This document shows positions 1 through 11,510 of a DNA stretch of 64,000 bases, piece by piece; within the stretch, counting starts at the first letter, position 1; each line of letters starts with the position of its first letter. Source of the stretch: Erigeron canadensis (lineage: Eukaryota > Streptophyta > Magnoliopsida > Asterales > Asteraceae). A model generated the notes under the pieces. That model worked only from the letters and a program-made list of their open reading frames with translations. It made no database searches and was not told the origin of the DNA. Made by a program: the position numbers and the translations under genes. The stretch lies in assembly GCF_010389155.1 (NCBI RefSeq), contig NC_057765.1:5642001-5706000 (forward strand), given 5' to 3'.

Positions 1-291
1 CACTTGCCTGCAATGCTGAGAGGGAATGTTGGTAGCGGAATGTTGTATCCGCCATCTATGACTATGATGGCAGCACAAAGTGCCATGATGTTGGGGGTTG
101 CAGCCGCTTCGTCAAGCTTCCCTCATCGTGAGTTTCTAGCTCATCATCATCATGCTGGGTTCTACAATAATTCTAGTGTTGGAGCTAGTAGTGAACCGAT
201 GATTAACTACCAGCAGCAGCAAACTCCATCATCAGTAGTAGTTCAGCAAATTCAGATGCATCATCTACTTGCTATTATCTTGATTCCCTAA
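1..291 (+). CDS. Possible C-terminal part of an unrecognised gene (partial at window edge)
   Basis: An open frame runs in from the window edge and stops at 289-291 (TAA). The product is low-complexity: Met/Ala/Ser-rich, a HHHH run, a QQQQ run and a Gln/Val-rich end. That composition resembles the disordered tail of a plant transcription factor, but I see no DNA-binding domain and do not recognise the family. No start can be chosen because the 5' part is outside the window. It could also be a captured gene fragment or a chance ORF. Confidence 0.3.
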   Translation, partial: HLPAMLRGNVGSGMLYPPSMTMMAAQSAMMLGVAAASSSFPHREFLAHHHHAGFYNNSSVGASSEPMINYQQQQTPSSVVVQQIQMHHLLAIILIP

Positions 292-411
292 AGATTAGCT
301 GTGTCAACTAACAGTTTAAGCAAATAGTTGATGCGTAAGTAATAAATTATCTTATCTTTAAGCATGTTATATCCGTAAGTAATACTTGCTATCATCTTTT
401 TTTTTTTATAG

Positions 412-482
412 GGCAATTGGATTGTATGATGTACAAAGTGGATTCAAGAAGAAGACTAAACTCAATTGGGTCAACTCTAAGG
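412..482 (+). other. Possible internal exon
   Basis: A T-rich tract ending in TATAG precedes 412, and AAG/GTAAGC follows 482, so both splice sites look good. One frame reads 23 codons without a stop (AIGLYDVQSGF... to ...LNWVNSK). It is too short to assign a family. It may belong with the open frames at 1-291 and 1138-1265. Confidence 0.25.
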
Positions 483-1137
483 TAAGCACCAAATACAAAC
501 TGATATGTTATCTTTTATTCCCTTAATAGCACCAAATACAAACTGCCTAACAGTCAAGGTCGGAGAAGTTTAGCATAATTGTCTGCTCCACCTGATATGC
601 TACGGAGATATTTTACTTGCCAAGTTAGTTTGACTTGTTGGACACACCCAAAACTAGAGGCATGGTATTAGGATAGGCAATCTTGATTGATAATGCCAGA
701 ATGTCACAACTCACAAGTAACAGCAGTTTGATAATATCATGCTTTGAAAAAGAGACTTAATGCACTTGGAATAATATGTTGCTTAACCTAAACCTGTACT
801 TATAATCGGGTTAGCCTTAAGATGGTTTAGTTTTAATTCAGGTGACCCAAATAGGCATTTGAAATTTAAACGCCATCTAATCTAACTATATTATAGCAGG
901 TCATGCCCATTATGTTTCAGTCCACTTCACGTTTGGAATTGAATGGTATTATGTTTTGACTTTTGATCTTGGGTAATGGGTTATACGGTTAGTGCCAGGA
1001 TGTACTCAGATATGAGCATTGCTTGTTTCTGTTAAGATAAGAAATGATAAAACATTCAGAAGATTCTACAATTTCTGAGTCGTGTGAACAAGCATTCTCT
1101 GATATTCTAAACTCGGACAAATTCTCTTAGCTACGTG

Positions 1138-1265
1138 GTTTGATTCTCGATACTTTTGGTGTAGTTGATATTATCCAAATTTTGGGAGTTAATGCTATAA
1201 GTTTGAAGATAAAAGATGGTGCTTATAAAACTGCACCAATGCTTTACCTTAAAGATGTCCAGCAG
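1138..1265 (+). other. Possible exon of an unrecognised protein
   Basis: An open frame ends at a plausible donor (CAG/GTATTT at 1263-1268). It encodes a protein-like stretch that includes LKIKDGAYKTAPMLYLKDVQ. The left border is not certain. I do not recognise the protein. Together with 1-291 and 412-482 it suggests a plus-strand gene, or captured gene pieces, at the window edge. Confidence 0.3.
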
Positions 1266-1626
1266 GTATTTCTTTTTTTCAAACTTTGACTGTCTATTTA
1301 ATTATCTGATGTATTGGTCATAGTTTCTGTGATCTATGTTGATGACATTTCATCATCTAACAAGCACTGTAGTTGATACTCAGTTCGTTATTTTGAGTGT
1401 TAAGTGCTGGTTCGCTTGCTAATTTCCCTGGTTACTTTGTTGAACTCACTAGTTTGGTATCGAATTCTTTGTTTAAAAGCTTGTTAGTTTTCGCTGGTAT
1501 GACTCATCTTAATTACATTTCAATTTTCAAAAAAAAATATACTTAACATGTCAAATAATCAGATGATTACAGTCCCTATATATGCATGCTAATCTGGAAT
1601 TTCTTTGTTAACATATATTAATGTAG
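1266..1626. other. Spacer downstream of GLR-A, no gene seen
   Basis: AT-rich DNA with no frame or splice pattern that I can support. It lies between the possible plus-strand exons and the stop codon of the minus-strand GLR gene A, so the two would be convergent. Confidence 0.4.
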
Positions 1627-4600
1627 CTAGTCTTCTCGCCCTTCTTCTTCATCATCTTGGTCTTGGACTTTATTATTTCTTTCTAGGAGGAAGATTTCTG
1701 ATGCTATAATAGAACCTATCATCACAATACCCATGAATATGAACAATCCGATAAAACTTTGAACATCAAGACTTTGTGGAAGAGCACGATTAGGTTGTGA
1801 TTTATCAAGAGCGGATAATCCAAGATACTTTCTCTTCATTTCCATCACAGTTTCACTTTCAGTGACATTGATAACTGCCTCAGAAAAGATCTGTAACAAA
1901 GGTGATCCACGAGCGAACGCCTGAGATCCATATTTAACACATGAAGTTAGCTATAACTCAATAACCATTGTAAAAAAAGTTTTTGTTTCTAAATCCACTT
2001 AAATTTGTCTCAATTGTCAATTTGACTGCTCAATATTTTGTCTTGCTCTCTGCCATACTCCAATGTTTACATACTATTCTCTTGAGCATTTATACCAAAA
2101 GTAAAAATACTAGTTTTACAAATAAATGTTGCTAACTTAACATTATTTACAAACATATGTGAGACAATAAAATAAGAACTGAAAATGAAGAAAGTGAAAA
2201 ACTAAAATAATTCTATTTGTTTATATTGATCGATGCCATATACGGAGTATAAGTGTAAACATTGTTAGTAGATATTTGTAATCCAAAGAATTCCCGATTT
2301 TGAAAGTACTCAATTTCATTTCTCAAAGCCCAAAAAAGCTAGATGAAGATAGAGATAAGAGAGTGGAGTAATGGACTCACAAATGCAATTCCGGATTCCT
2401 GATTTATGGGTCCTTGTTTCATGTAGTTATCAGACCCATATTTGGAAAGAAAGAGATCAATGTACGGGAGCTCATCAAATACGGCATTTACGCTACCATC
2501 GGATAGTGCATTTTTGTAATCTTCATAACCATTGAGAGCTTGTACTTTACAATGGTATTGATCAGTAATAAGATCTTTAATAAAGGATCCGCCTTGATAA
2601 CCTACGTTTTGAAAGCTTGAAGGCAATTTTGGACGCAGTTGATCTAGAGTCAACCATGAGGACAAAGTAGCTGTAAAAATTTGTACTACTACGAATATCA
2701 TACAAAGCCACATAACTAGAACCACCTTAGAGCATCTGTTGAGTATCTTTCCTGCAAAATGGATTCAAAAAATAACATTCTTAGAGACCATTTGGTTTCT
2801 TAGTATGTTCCCTAAAACTCAAGGGGAACATTTAATATAAACATTCAAATATTCATGTATTATGATAAGAGTACCTTCATGGAAGAAGAATGTCGATATA
2901 GGAAACCACATGACCATGATAAGTTGCCTATAGAACGGGATAGCAAATTTTGGGTTCCCAGCACGGTATTCTAATATGGCAAGTGTGATTCCAATTAAGA
3001 CGCATGCACACACTAGTGTGATCCATAGTCTGTTGGTAAATGGTCTTAAAAATGTCCCCAAGGTTTGGTTCCATTCATGTGCAGCATCCACAAGCATATA
3101 AACTTCAGAGCTTAAATAAGGAGCTGTAAAGGAAACATACTGAGTTCTCTTTCCCCTTATGGTGACATCACCCGCCACGGCCTCGCATTTCTACAAGATA
3201 CAAAATCAACCATGAAATAGTTGATAGGAATCAAGTTTATTATATCATATTTTTACTTTGTTGGAATTTACCTACGTTTTCAAATTTCAAATAACTAATG
3301 TGGACTTTAGAAATGAATTCAATTGATTAAAACCGACCCATTACTATTACTCAGGTCCAAATTTGAGGATTATGTTCATTTGAATAACAATGCATGTGGC
3401 ATACGTAAGATTAAACAGAAAATATGTTATTAAGAATAACATAGTTAAGAGTATCCAAAAATATTTGTAGAACCTAGCTGGAGGGAGCAATATAAATAGA
3501 TGTCAGTGTTTATTGTTATAACTACTTTCACGATGCCCGTACAATGCAGCGGTGGTAATGTTAAAGACATTGTGGTAGTGGGGGCGACTGTTGGTGGTAG
3601 ATGCAACGTCGAGTGGTGTAGATAATTGATGTAAAAGTAATTGATGTAAATGATTAATAGATATGTTTTAAAAAATTAAGGACTGATAGTGTAATTTAAT
3701 CATTAAGAGTATTTTAGACGATTTTCTTCATGTAACTTTCTACAAAGGAGTGTAGAAAACTCTTACTTTTAGGCTTTCAAAAACTCTTAATTTTATAAAA
3801 AATATTTCATTAAGTTATTATAGTAATTACATTATTATTCAATCGATTCATTCAACGCAGATAACAAAAAAAAAACTATTCATTTACTAACGTACCCGAA
3901 ATAGACACTCTAAATCACTTGCTTTGTCAAATAGTTCTACAAATATATATACGAGATAAATATAGCATGAACAAATATAATCTAATATTGTGTGTACGTA
4001 CGTGTTTAAGAGAAATATATATACCTGGCCTTCAATGTGCTTTAGAAGGTCATCGTAGGTGCCATTCATCTGCCCCGTCACATTGATGAAGGGTTTGAAA
4101 ATAGGTTGAACGTTGAAGGGTAACTTTTGTAATGCATAACAAAATATCGCTATGGAGAATCCTCCTTCAACTTCATTATGCTCGTTGACTTTAACGAACT
4201 CAGTAAAACCTATCTTTTTTGGAACCCACACTACTAGTGTTGTGCACGGACTTTTCCCTTTCTTTGTAATGTTCCATTTCGGCCCTATTATGTCTTCAAT
4301 ACGCAATATAATCTATCATATATCAAATGCTTTAAATCGGTATTAAATACTTAATACGAGTAAAACAAATAAAGAAATACTCCCTCCGTCCCATTTTAAT
4401 TAACTTATTTTGACTGTTCAAGTCTTTTTCTCCCGACTTTGACCGTAAATATCTTTGTTTGTGTTATATACTAGTTATTGAAAGTTATATTAATGAAAAG
4501 TACATTAAAACTCAATCAATTCATATATGTTATATCGAGTATATATAATACAAATAAAAATATTTACGGTCAAAATTGAAAAAAAAGACTAAAAAAGTTA

Positions 4601-4863
4601 AAAGATGACACTTAATATGAGACGGAGGGAGTAGTTTGAATCATAACAAATATCATGTTAAAAAAAAAAAATTTAACTCAGTACTTCAAAATTTTGGTGT
4701 AAAAAAGTTACTCACCTGCACACACATCCGCACGCCCGTTGATATTAAACTCCTGGACAGAGCGTCTTCTATGGCTGAATTTATATCCGGCGGAGGCCTT
4801 TTCCGACACACAAAGCAAGACGAAAAAGAACACCAGGAAATGGAAAAGACCTTGGTGCTTCAT
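1627..4863 (-). CDS. Glutamate-receptor-like channel lacking the amino-terminal domain (copy A, intact)
   Basis: Five exons on the minus strand: 4716-4863, 4025-4293, 2875-3190, 2381-2751, 1627-1920. All introns are GT-AG and the 1398 nt give 465 aa with no stop. Exon 1 encodes a signal peptide and a basic linker (GYKFSHRRRSVQE). Exon 2 opens S1 (LVVWVPKKIGFTEFVKVNEH). Exon 3 finishes S1 with the ligand-type Arg (GDVTIRGKRTQYVSFTAPY), then M1 and the pore loop (MWFPISTFFFHEG). Exon 4 has M3 (QIFTATLSSWLTLDQL) and S2 (FDELPYIDLFLSKY). Exon 5 has the end of S2, M4 (IGLFIFMGIVMIGSIIASEI) and an acidic tail. Plant GLRs are usually about 900 aa with an LIVBP-like domain first; it is absent here because the signal peptide joins S1 directly. 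The family forms ligand-gated cation channels; ligand and activity are inferred. Intron 1 holds a Stowaway MITE and intron 2 a Helitron-like repeat. Confidence 0.88.
3530..3790 (-). mobile_element. Short Helitron-like repeat in GLR-A intron 2
   Basis: The segment with a GC block (CGATGCCCGTACAATGCAGCGG), GGTGG-rich stretches and a conserved AAAATTAAGGxxTxATxGTGTAA part recurs at about 17608-17936, 23227-23420, 41718-41986 and, inverted, at 26216-26620 and 30562-30900. Its GC block is the degenerate 3' hairpin seen at the ends of the clearer copies. The borders here are approximate. Confidence 0.5.
4380..4631. mobile_element. Stowaway-type MITE in GLR-A intron 1
   Basis: The ends are CTCCCTCCGTCCC and GACGGAGGGAG, the standard Stowaway (Tc1/mariner) terminal inverted repeat. 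Each is flanked by TA (4378-4379 and 4632-4633). It is 252 bp, AT-rich, has no coding capacity, and its arms share the TTTGACCGTAAATA motif in inverted form. Confidence 0.9.
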
Positions 4864-5452
4864 ATATATTTTTTGGTGTTAATATAAACAAGAATTAATG
4901 TCAGTATAGAGCAGAATGAGTGGTAAATACTATACAGACATATAGTCAGAAAGTAATAGGTTGACTTGGTACAAATTGATCCTATAACGACATAAGCCCC
5001 GAGGAAGTGGTGTATATATATAGTGCCGGTGCGAAATACTACTGTAGTTGACTTGGTACAAAGTGATTTTATTACAAGCTTTGGAGAGTGTAACATAAAT
5101 ACATATATAATAAGTTGGTTGCAAGTTTTAATATATAGTTCTATCGCTTGCAAGTTATCTTATTTCAGCAAGTATCGACAAAGTCAAGCGAGATATTTCC
5201 TAGAGTTTTCCCAGCCCAATGTTGATATTTGAAATTTTCAAATTAGTTGTATATTACTAAATTATACGGTTCTTTATGGTTTGTCTCTTCTTACCTTTTA
5301 AAATTACATTGACTTTCAAGGTATGCATTTTTCTACTTGGATTGTCCTTCGCCCAAAACTCGTTAGCAAAAAGTCGGGACGACATACATTTGAGGACAGT
5401 CCGAAAGAAAAAGTACATATCTTGAAAACGGTCTAAGTGGAAAAGTGCATAA
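4864..5452. promoter_or_regulatory. GLR-A upstream region with TATA box
   Basis: Read on the minus strand, ACTATATATATACACC lies at about 5009-5023, some 150 bp before the ATG at 4861-4863. The same arrangement of an (AT)n/TATA tract shortly before the signal-peptide ATG is present in copies C and D. The GTTGACTTGGTACAA motif at about 4961 and 5048 also recurs upstream of C and D. This closeness to the ATG argues that no upstream ATD-coding exon is missing. Confidence 0.5.
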
Positions 5453-6785
5453 GAGGGTGCCTAATGGGTTTGTCCCCCACTCGTTCGCAAGTGACGGAGG
5501 AGTCCACACCATTGGGTGGGACTCGTTCCAGACACTCGTCCGTTCCATTAGTTCCTGCTGGGACGAAAGCATGAGCTACTTTTGTTTTTGTATTTTTTTA
5601 ATCCTAACGGCTTGTAGACCAAGGAAGGTGACAAAACACAAGTTTCAGATTTTGGTACAACAGGCCCATGTAACGACTGTTTTGACCAAAATCAGTTCAA
5701 AATAGTGACACTTTTAGTCTCTAACGGCTAGTTTTTGTAAAATCCTATATATACACTTCCATTTAAGCATAACTCACACTACTCTTTCATATATTCAGAT
5801 ATATTATAGCAATGCACACTTTTATATACACAAATTATAATGAACAACATGTTTCCCAACTCGCTTAACGAGTATCTACATATGGGTGAAAAAACAAGCA
5901 GATGTTACCTAGACTATTATTGCAAATGTGTGTTTGAACTTTATAGGGGTGAGTACTTGCGCAGACCAACACCAGAGGACATACAACACTTGTATGCTCG
6001 ATAAGAGGAGCTTCATGGTTTCCCTGACATGCTTGGTTGCATTGATAGGGGGGTTTAGGCATAGGGCAAAGTGGACGACCAACCGAGGTGCGATTTTTTA
6101 GGGGGCCCGACTTTATATTTTTTTTAACGTATATATATAAAAAAATATATGTTATTAACTAAGCTCGTTACAAATTTTAACAAATATCCAATAATTAAAC
6201 AATAGCACTTAACAAAAAAAGGTTTACTATAACATTTATCATTGTTTTTATATCTTAGTTTATTAAAATTATAATTGTTGCATCTATCACCCAGACCTTT
6301 TTTTTTCTCTGCCGAGGTTCATAAATCTTCAGAGACGGCAATGTGCATTGATTGCATGCATTGGCCTTGGAGAAATTTTCCCAAAGCATGACAAGGAGCT
6401 TCGAGATCGACCTGTGCATCATGTTTTTCGTCATAATCTTACGAAGCATATATGGCGCTTCCCGTGAATGGTTTTAATAACCTTGCTTTATAATTTGTGC
6501 TTTTTTTAATCAACGATTGTAATGATTTTTTTTTTATAAATAATGTAATATTTTTATTTTTTATGAAATAATGTAATGTTACTATTTTTAAAGAAGTGTT
6601 TTTAATTTTAGAGGGTTAAAAGTGTAAATTTTAGATAAAATGGTAGAATTAAATAATTGGTGGGTCCAAGACCAGTCCTTGTATTGAGTATGTTTTGGGG
6701 GGATTAGTCGTTAGAATGTTTTTTCTGATGTGACACTGACTGTGACTAGTCCTTCAGGGATGAGTGTGTATCACTGGGCACCCTC
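5453..6785 (+). mobile_element. PIF/Harbinger element with transposase remains
   Basis: The left end GAGGGTGCCTAATGGG and the right end ...CACTGGGCACCCTC are inverted, each flanked by TAA (5450-5452 and 6786-6788), which fits the PIF/Harbinger TWA target. A second GGCACCCTC/TAA lies 15 bp further (6792-6803), so the terminus is doubled. The subterminal block at 6650-6775 is homologous, inverted, to 28200-28345 in the ORF1-bearing element, so both are one family. The inside is rearranged and holds transposase fragments. Confidence 0.75.
5884..6470 (+). pseudogene. PIF/Harbinger transposase (ORF2) fragments
   Basis: From 5884 one frame reads TSRCYLDYYCKCVFELYRGE, then EYLRRPTPEDIQHLYAR, a stop (TAA, 6002-6004), then EELHGFPDMLGCID. 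These match the plant Harbinger DDE transposase in order, including the region leading to its first catalytic Asp (GCID). Around 6335-6400 a second piece reads IDCMHWPW, and about 6400-6460 one resembles the C-terminal ..HNLTKHIW stretch. The parts between are deleted and the frame is broken. It cannot make an active transposase. Confidence 0.75.
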
Positions 6786-8089
6786 TAACTTGGCACCCTC
6801 TAATCGCATATATTGGGTATGTTTGGTGTAAAAAGTAGTAGTAATCTCTATCTGTATTTTTACTACATTATAACATATTTTTTTTGGTCAAATTTTTTCA
6901 ACTTTTCAACTAGGTTTTTGAAAACCCTATAATGCCCTATTATTTAAATATATTTACCTAAAATAACTATAATAACTTTAGAAAAAATCTCAGTTACTCA
7001 TTTTCATATGTCTCCTCAAATCTCAACCATTCATTTGTTCTCTCTCATCCATAAATCATTTTATTTCTCTAATTCATTCAAAATCTTTTATCTCAAAAAC
7101 CGTACATCGATAAACTATAAAAGTTATATGGGTGTTCTTAAATTATAATGCTCTTTCATTAGAGAGGTCATTCGATATACTTTCGAAGAATTTTTAAATC
7201 CAATAACGGAGCCAGTACAACTAAGGCATTTGGCTATCACAATCTATTGACATATCACCTCATATGACTTATAATACTTTATTACCTATCACTCCCACTA
7301 TCTCACCGTCATAATGCGCTGATACCTTCTCTAGTATTATTAGACAAACCACATGGATTATCCGTTTAAGTTACTCTCAATTTTATATTTTTTTAATGCC
7401 AATTTACTCTCACATTAATATAGTAGTACTATATGAGTATATAAGATACTTCCTAGAAATTTCCTCAATGTTGACATTTGAAATGTGAAAATTAATATAT
7501 CTTCATATCTTAACTTCGGACTATTTTTTCACCCAATTTTCTAAACCGTCCAAGGAAAATCAATATTTTCAAAATTCTGTTGGAACAATTGTCATGTATC
7601 GATTGGTGGCAGATGGTTCCCGATTGCGATGTTTGACGTAATTAAGAAGCCAGAACGTACAAAGCAAGCAAGCAAATTCCAAGATGATATCAACATTATC
7701 GTTGTTATCAATTAATTAAATTAGCATAAACCATCATTTGCAACTCGCATTTGTAACATCTTTAAAATTAGAGGCGATACTAGGAAAAAATTCTAAAGGG
7801 GGCAAACTTAGAAAACTTATGAAAAATAAATCTAAAAGGAGGCAAAATGTTAAAAACCTATAGAAATTTTTAAATTTTTAAAAAAAATTTAAAAATACAT
7901 GACAAAATTTAAATTTAGAGGGGGCATTGGACCCCCTTGCCCCCCTTTAGTACCGCCAGGTGAAATTAACAAACCAAATGGTAATGTTTCATGCCATAAA
8001 CTAACAACTGTTTCATTTTTTTTTTATATTTTTTTTGCCGGATGTTATTATACTACTCTTCCTATGTCACTCCAAATATTACTCTGGAG
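6786..8089. other. Spacer with duplicated GLR flank and a possible MITE
   Basis: Two parts can be named. About 7440-7640 (CCTAGAAATTTCCTCAATG... to CCCGATTGCGA) is homologous to 19070-19290 and 35560-35760, the upstream flanks of GLR-C and GLR-D. At 7773-7957 a segment begins GGCGATACTA and ends TAGTACCGCC, nearly inverted ends that suggest a short MITE. In the rest I see nothing. Confidence 0.45.
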
Positions 8090-8563
8090 CAATGTTTTAA
8101 AAACCGGTATTTTAGTTATACCGGCGTGGAAAAATTTTCCGGTATTACCGGTATTATCGGTAATACCGGAAATACCGGCCGGTATGACTATTTTTAATTT
8201 ATTATATTTTTTTGTGTAAAAATCTTACAAAACTTGTTACAATTTAACAAAAATAGTCAAACTGCAATTATAATTACTCAAAAATAACACCAAATATGTA
8301 TTTCATAACAAAATATAGGTTTTAAAGTTCACAAATAACAAAAAATAACATTAAAGTACCATAAAAATAATTTTTTTAAAAAATAAAAATTTATTTTTTG
8401 AAAATACCGGAAATACCGGTATGGTAATACCAGAAAATACCGGGAATACCGAAAATGCCGGCCGGTATTGAATAATAAAAATACCGAAAAAATACCGGAC
8501 TTAAAATACCGGCATGGTCTCCGATACCAGTAATTCCGGTAATTACCGGTATTTAAAACATTG
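8090..8563. mobile_element. hAT MITE with dense ATACCGG subterminal repeats
   Basis: The ends are CAATGTTTTAAAAACCGGTA and TACCGGTATTTAAAACATTG, inverted and preceded and followed by the 8-bp direct repeat CTCTGGAG (8082-8089, 8564-8571). That is a clean hAT signature. About twenty TACCGG/CCGGTA motifs crowd both ends, typical of hAT transposase-binding sites. It is 474 bp with no coding potential. Confidence 0.9.
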
Positions 8564-9205
8564 CTCTGGAGTTCCTAAGTTTGAACTTCAAACCTCCCAT
8601 CAAAACAAAGTGTCTTACTTTATCCTAACTAATTGAGCTATGAATAATTGGGCCATAAACTCATACTTGTAAGTTGTAATTGTAAATATGGGCTCAAATT
8701 AAGCGGGCCACTTTTTTATATTTCTATATCTAATCCAATATAATATTACAAAGTATGTACTTGCCTTATATTTATTTGAACTCGAGTATAGGTTTCTTAT
8801 GCTCATTGGCCAGGGCAGGCCTTTACCTAATGATTTTATAACTGATATCTTTTATTCAGATGTATTTTAGTATTCGCATAAGCTATTATTTGAATTCATG
8901 GCGATTTGGAGCTAAAATACTGCTTTGGTTATCAAACGTGATTATAGGCATATACGAACGTAGTGGTTCAAAACTTTGATAAGTTGAATGCTGAATGCTC
9001 AGATTACCGCCCAGCACCCACCAATTTGAACTCCAATTGTGTAGTTATATTCTGACTTTGACCAGCCAACAATCTTGCCAACTATAACTCCCGGCCCACT
9101 ATCTAGCTCATATTAATTTATGACTTTTTGTATTGGTTTATTAATCCAACCACAAGCCCAACTATCACAAGCCCATTTATCCTATTTTATTTCATTTATA
9201 TCCTA

Positions 9206-10322
9206 GGGATAAAGGCATGAGAATGTACCCAACTATGACAAAAAGGTTATGTAATGTACCCTACTACTCGACTTGCTATTCAGTGTAACCAACTACGTTT
9301 TTTTGTTTATTCAACGCAAGCAACCTGCTACAATAGGTTGCCATCCGGTTTCCATCATCACCATCATCTTCACTAGTCTAATACTCACAGGAATAATTAA
9401 AATCGCGATAACTTTATTGTTTCTTCGAATTAAGACTTGAAACTACCACCAATCGACTCAAAATTTGATCCCGCACAATCTTTGACCAAAATGCAAGTTT
9501 CGATCAACTCGGCAAATGGATAATTTCTGGAGAAAATATGAAGAACACGGCTACCGGAATCTGCACAAAAGCTTGCCAGAAAACTTCAAACGCCGATAAA
9601 CCTTCGTTTCTTCGAATTTGACCACGAAATTACCACCAAAATACTCAGAATCAAGCCACGAACAAACCTTGACTGGTAATTAATCCGATTGAGACTCGCC
9701 GGAAAATTCGATGTCGCCGGAAAAAATTTAACTGTCAACAAAAGTTCACAAATCGGACAAATGAAGGTATTACTGTGTTCGGAATCTTCTCGTGAACAAA
9801 TCCTTATGTTTTTCAACTCGATTTGATCAACAACGAAGGCGAATCTGAAGAGAAAAGTTTTAAAGCTAACTTTGTTGATTTTTTTATAAAAAAATTAATG
9901 AAGTAAAAGAAAGGCAACAGAACCAAGTGTTGAATTCCAAGTGTTGACCCATCCAGATGATGATGATGTACTGGTACAAGTATTGGTGGAATTATTATTA
10001 TAATTATTGTTGGTTGATGATAAAAAACAACGCACCAAACAGGACCAAGAGGAAGACGAAAAGTGTTTCTTTCTTGCCTTTCTTTTACTTCATTTTTGTT
10101 ATTTTTCTTCAGTATTCATAGGTACTTTGGAGGCACTACCATTTGTTACTATAAAAAAAAAATAAAAAATGCAAGTGGTAACCTGCTACTTGTTGTGTAT
10201 CTGGTTGCTTGCGTTAAATAGTCCAAAAAACGTAGTTGGTTACACTGAATAGCAAGTCGAGTAGTAGGGTACATTATATAGCCTTTTTGCCATAGTTGGG
10301 TACATTCAAATGCCTTTATCCC
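9206..10322. mobile_element. Non-autonomous Mutator-like element with long TIRs
   Basis: The left arm (9206-9300, GGGATAAAGGCATGAGAATG...) returns inverted at 10228-10322 (...ATGCCTTTATCCC) for about 95 bp with few mismatches. A 9-bp direct repeat, TATATCCTA, flanks it (9197-9205, 10323-10331). The 1117-bp element has no transposase. Inside, a block of about 75 bp near 9405-9480 is imperfectly repeated near 9592-9675 (both contain TTTCTTCGAATT and ACCACCAA motifs). Confidence 0.88.
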
Positions 10323-10377
10323 TATATCCTATAATGATCTAAATTTGAGCTACTATAAAAACTAAAAAACCGCATGT

Positions 10378-11365
10378 GACATAACTAGAACCACTTTAGT
10401 GTATCTATCTACCACCAACAAATAATAATAAGGATTGACATGTTTTTAAAACGATACGTGATGTAATTTTTGATCAATACTTGTCTTTTTAATTTATTTA
10501 TTTTATTAAATTAGCTTTTATAGTTGTATATAGATTCAATTTTGTTATAAGACTTGTAATTAAACTCTAACTATTAACTTATAAATACAAAACACATTAT
10601 AACCTTATTTGATTGATCAATTTTTCATTAATAAAATTATCTTTTTTACTTTCTCAATTCTTCAACACCTAGTACTCTAACTTCGATCATCGGTTTACCT
10701 TAACTATAATTTTTTATACTCACCAATCATATATGAGACATATTCGAATTTATTTATAATACATATTATATAGCTACTGTACATTGTACCGATATTAGGA
10801 CTAGTCTCGGAATAAACGAAGATATAACTATCTTAAATTCGGTTTATTTTTCTAGTATGCTCACTAAAATTTGAAGTTAACTCTTAAGCAAAAGAAGGAA
10901 TATTTTTGGAAAGCGCTGAGTTATGTATGGAATAAGAAGGCCCCACGTACATGACTATCATAGTGAGTTGCCTATACAATGACAAGCGTGATTCCAATTA
11001 AATTAATGATTCTCGTAGTCTACGGGTAAATGGTCTTAAGAAGGTACACAAGCGTTTTATGGACAACCCTCATTAGACTTCATTATTCTCGTTCTTTTTT
11101 TTTTCTTTTTTTTAACAACGGTCTATTCTACTCCTACGAATAAATTGCACGTATGTCTAAAAACCAAAACTCTAAAAAAACCACTTATCAATCCACCCCA
11201 CAAATATGGGAAGTGAAACTCGAAGCCATCTAGATCATGCCAAAGTCAAAGAACTTACTAATAAATCTTGTTTTTTTGGAACCTAAACAACTAATGTTGT
11301 GCCTAGACTTTTCCATTACTTTGTAATGTTCCATTTTTGCCCTATAATGTCTCCAATATGCAATG
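10378..11365 (-). pseudogene. GLR relic F (decayed copy of the ATD-less receptor)
   Basis: Three pieces align with the intact genes in their order. 10378-10410 matches the start of exon 4; about 10945-11070 matches exon 3 (GAGTTGCCTATA..., CAAGCGTGATTCCAATTAA, GGTAAATGGTCTTAAGAAGG); about 11060-11360 holds decayed exon 2 (GGAACCTAAACAACTAATG to CCCTATAATGTCT). Frames are broken and the stretches between are lost or replaced. Just beyond, 11377-11510 carries the same MITE found in intron 1 of GLR-C. It is non-coding. Confidence 0.7.
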
Positions 11366-11376
11366 ATATAAAAAAG

Positions 11377-11510
11377 GGGGTTTGCTAAATACAGCTCTTA
11401 GGGTTGTATTTAAGATGCATAAATTGTTTGTACATTTATCATGAAAATCAAGGGACGGACTTTTAATATGGAATGTACAAGTTCTTTTATGCACGTTAAA
11501 TACATTTCTC
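11377..11510. mobile_element. Small MITE (GGGTTTGCTAAATACA family), copy 1
   Basis: It is homologous to 17112-17245 and about 35229-35360, with ends of the type GGGGTTTGCTAAATACAG and TAAATACATTTCTC. The best copy (17112-17245) has a 9-bp target duplication. It lies at the position of intron 1 in relic F. Confidence 0.65.
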
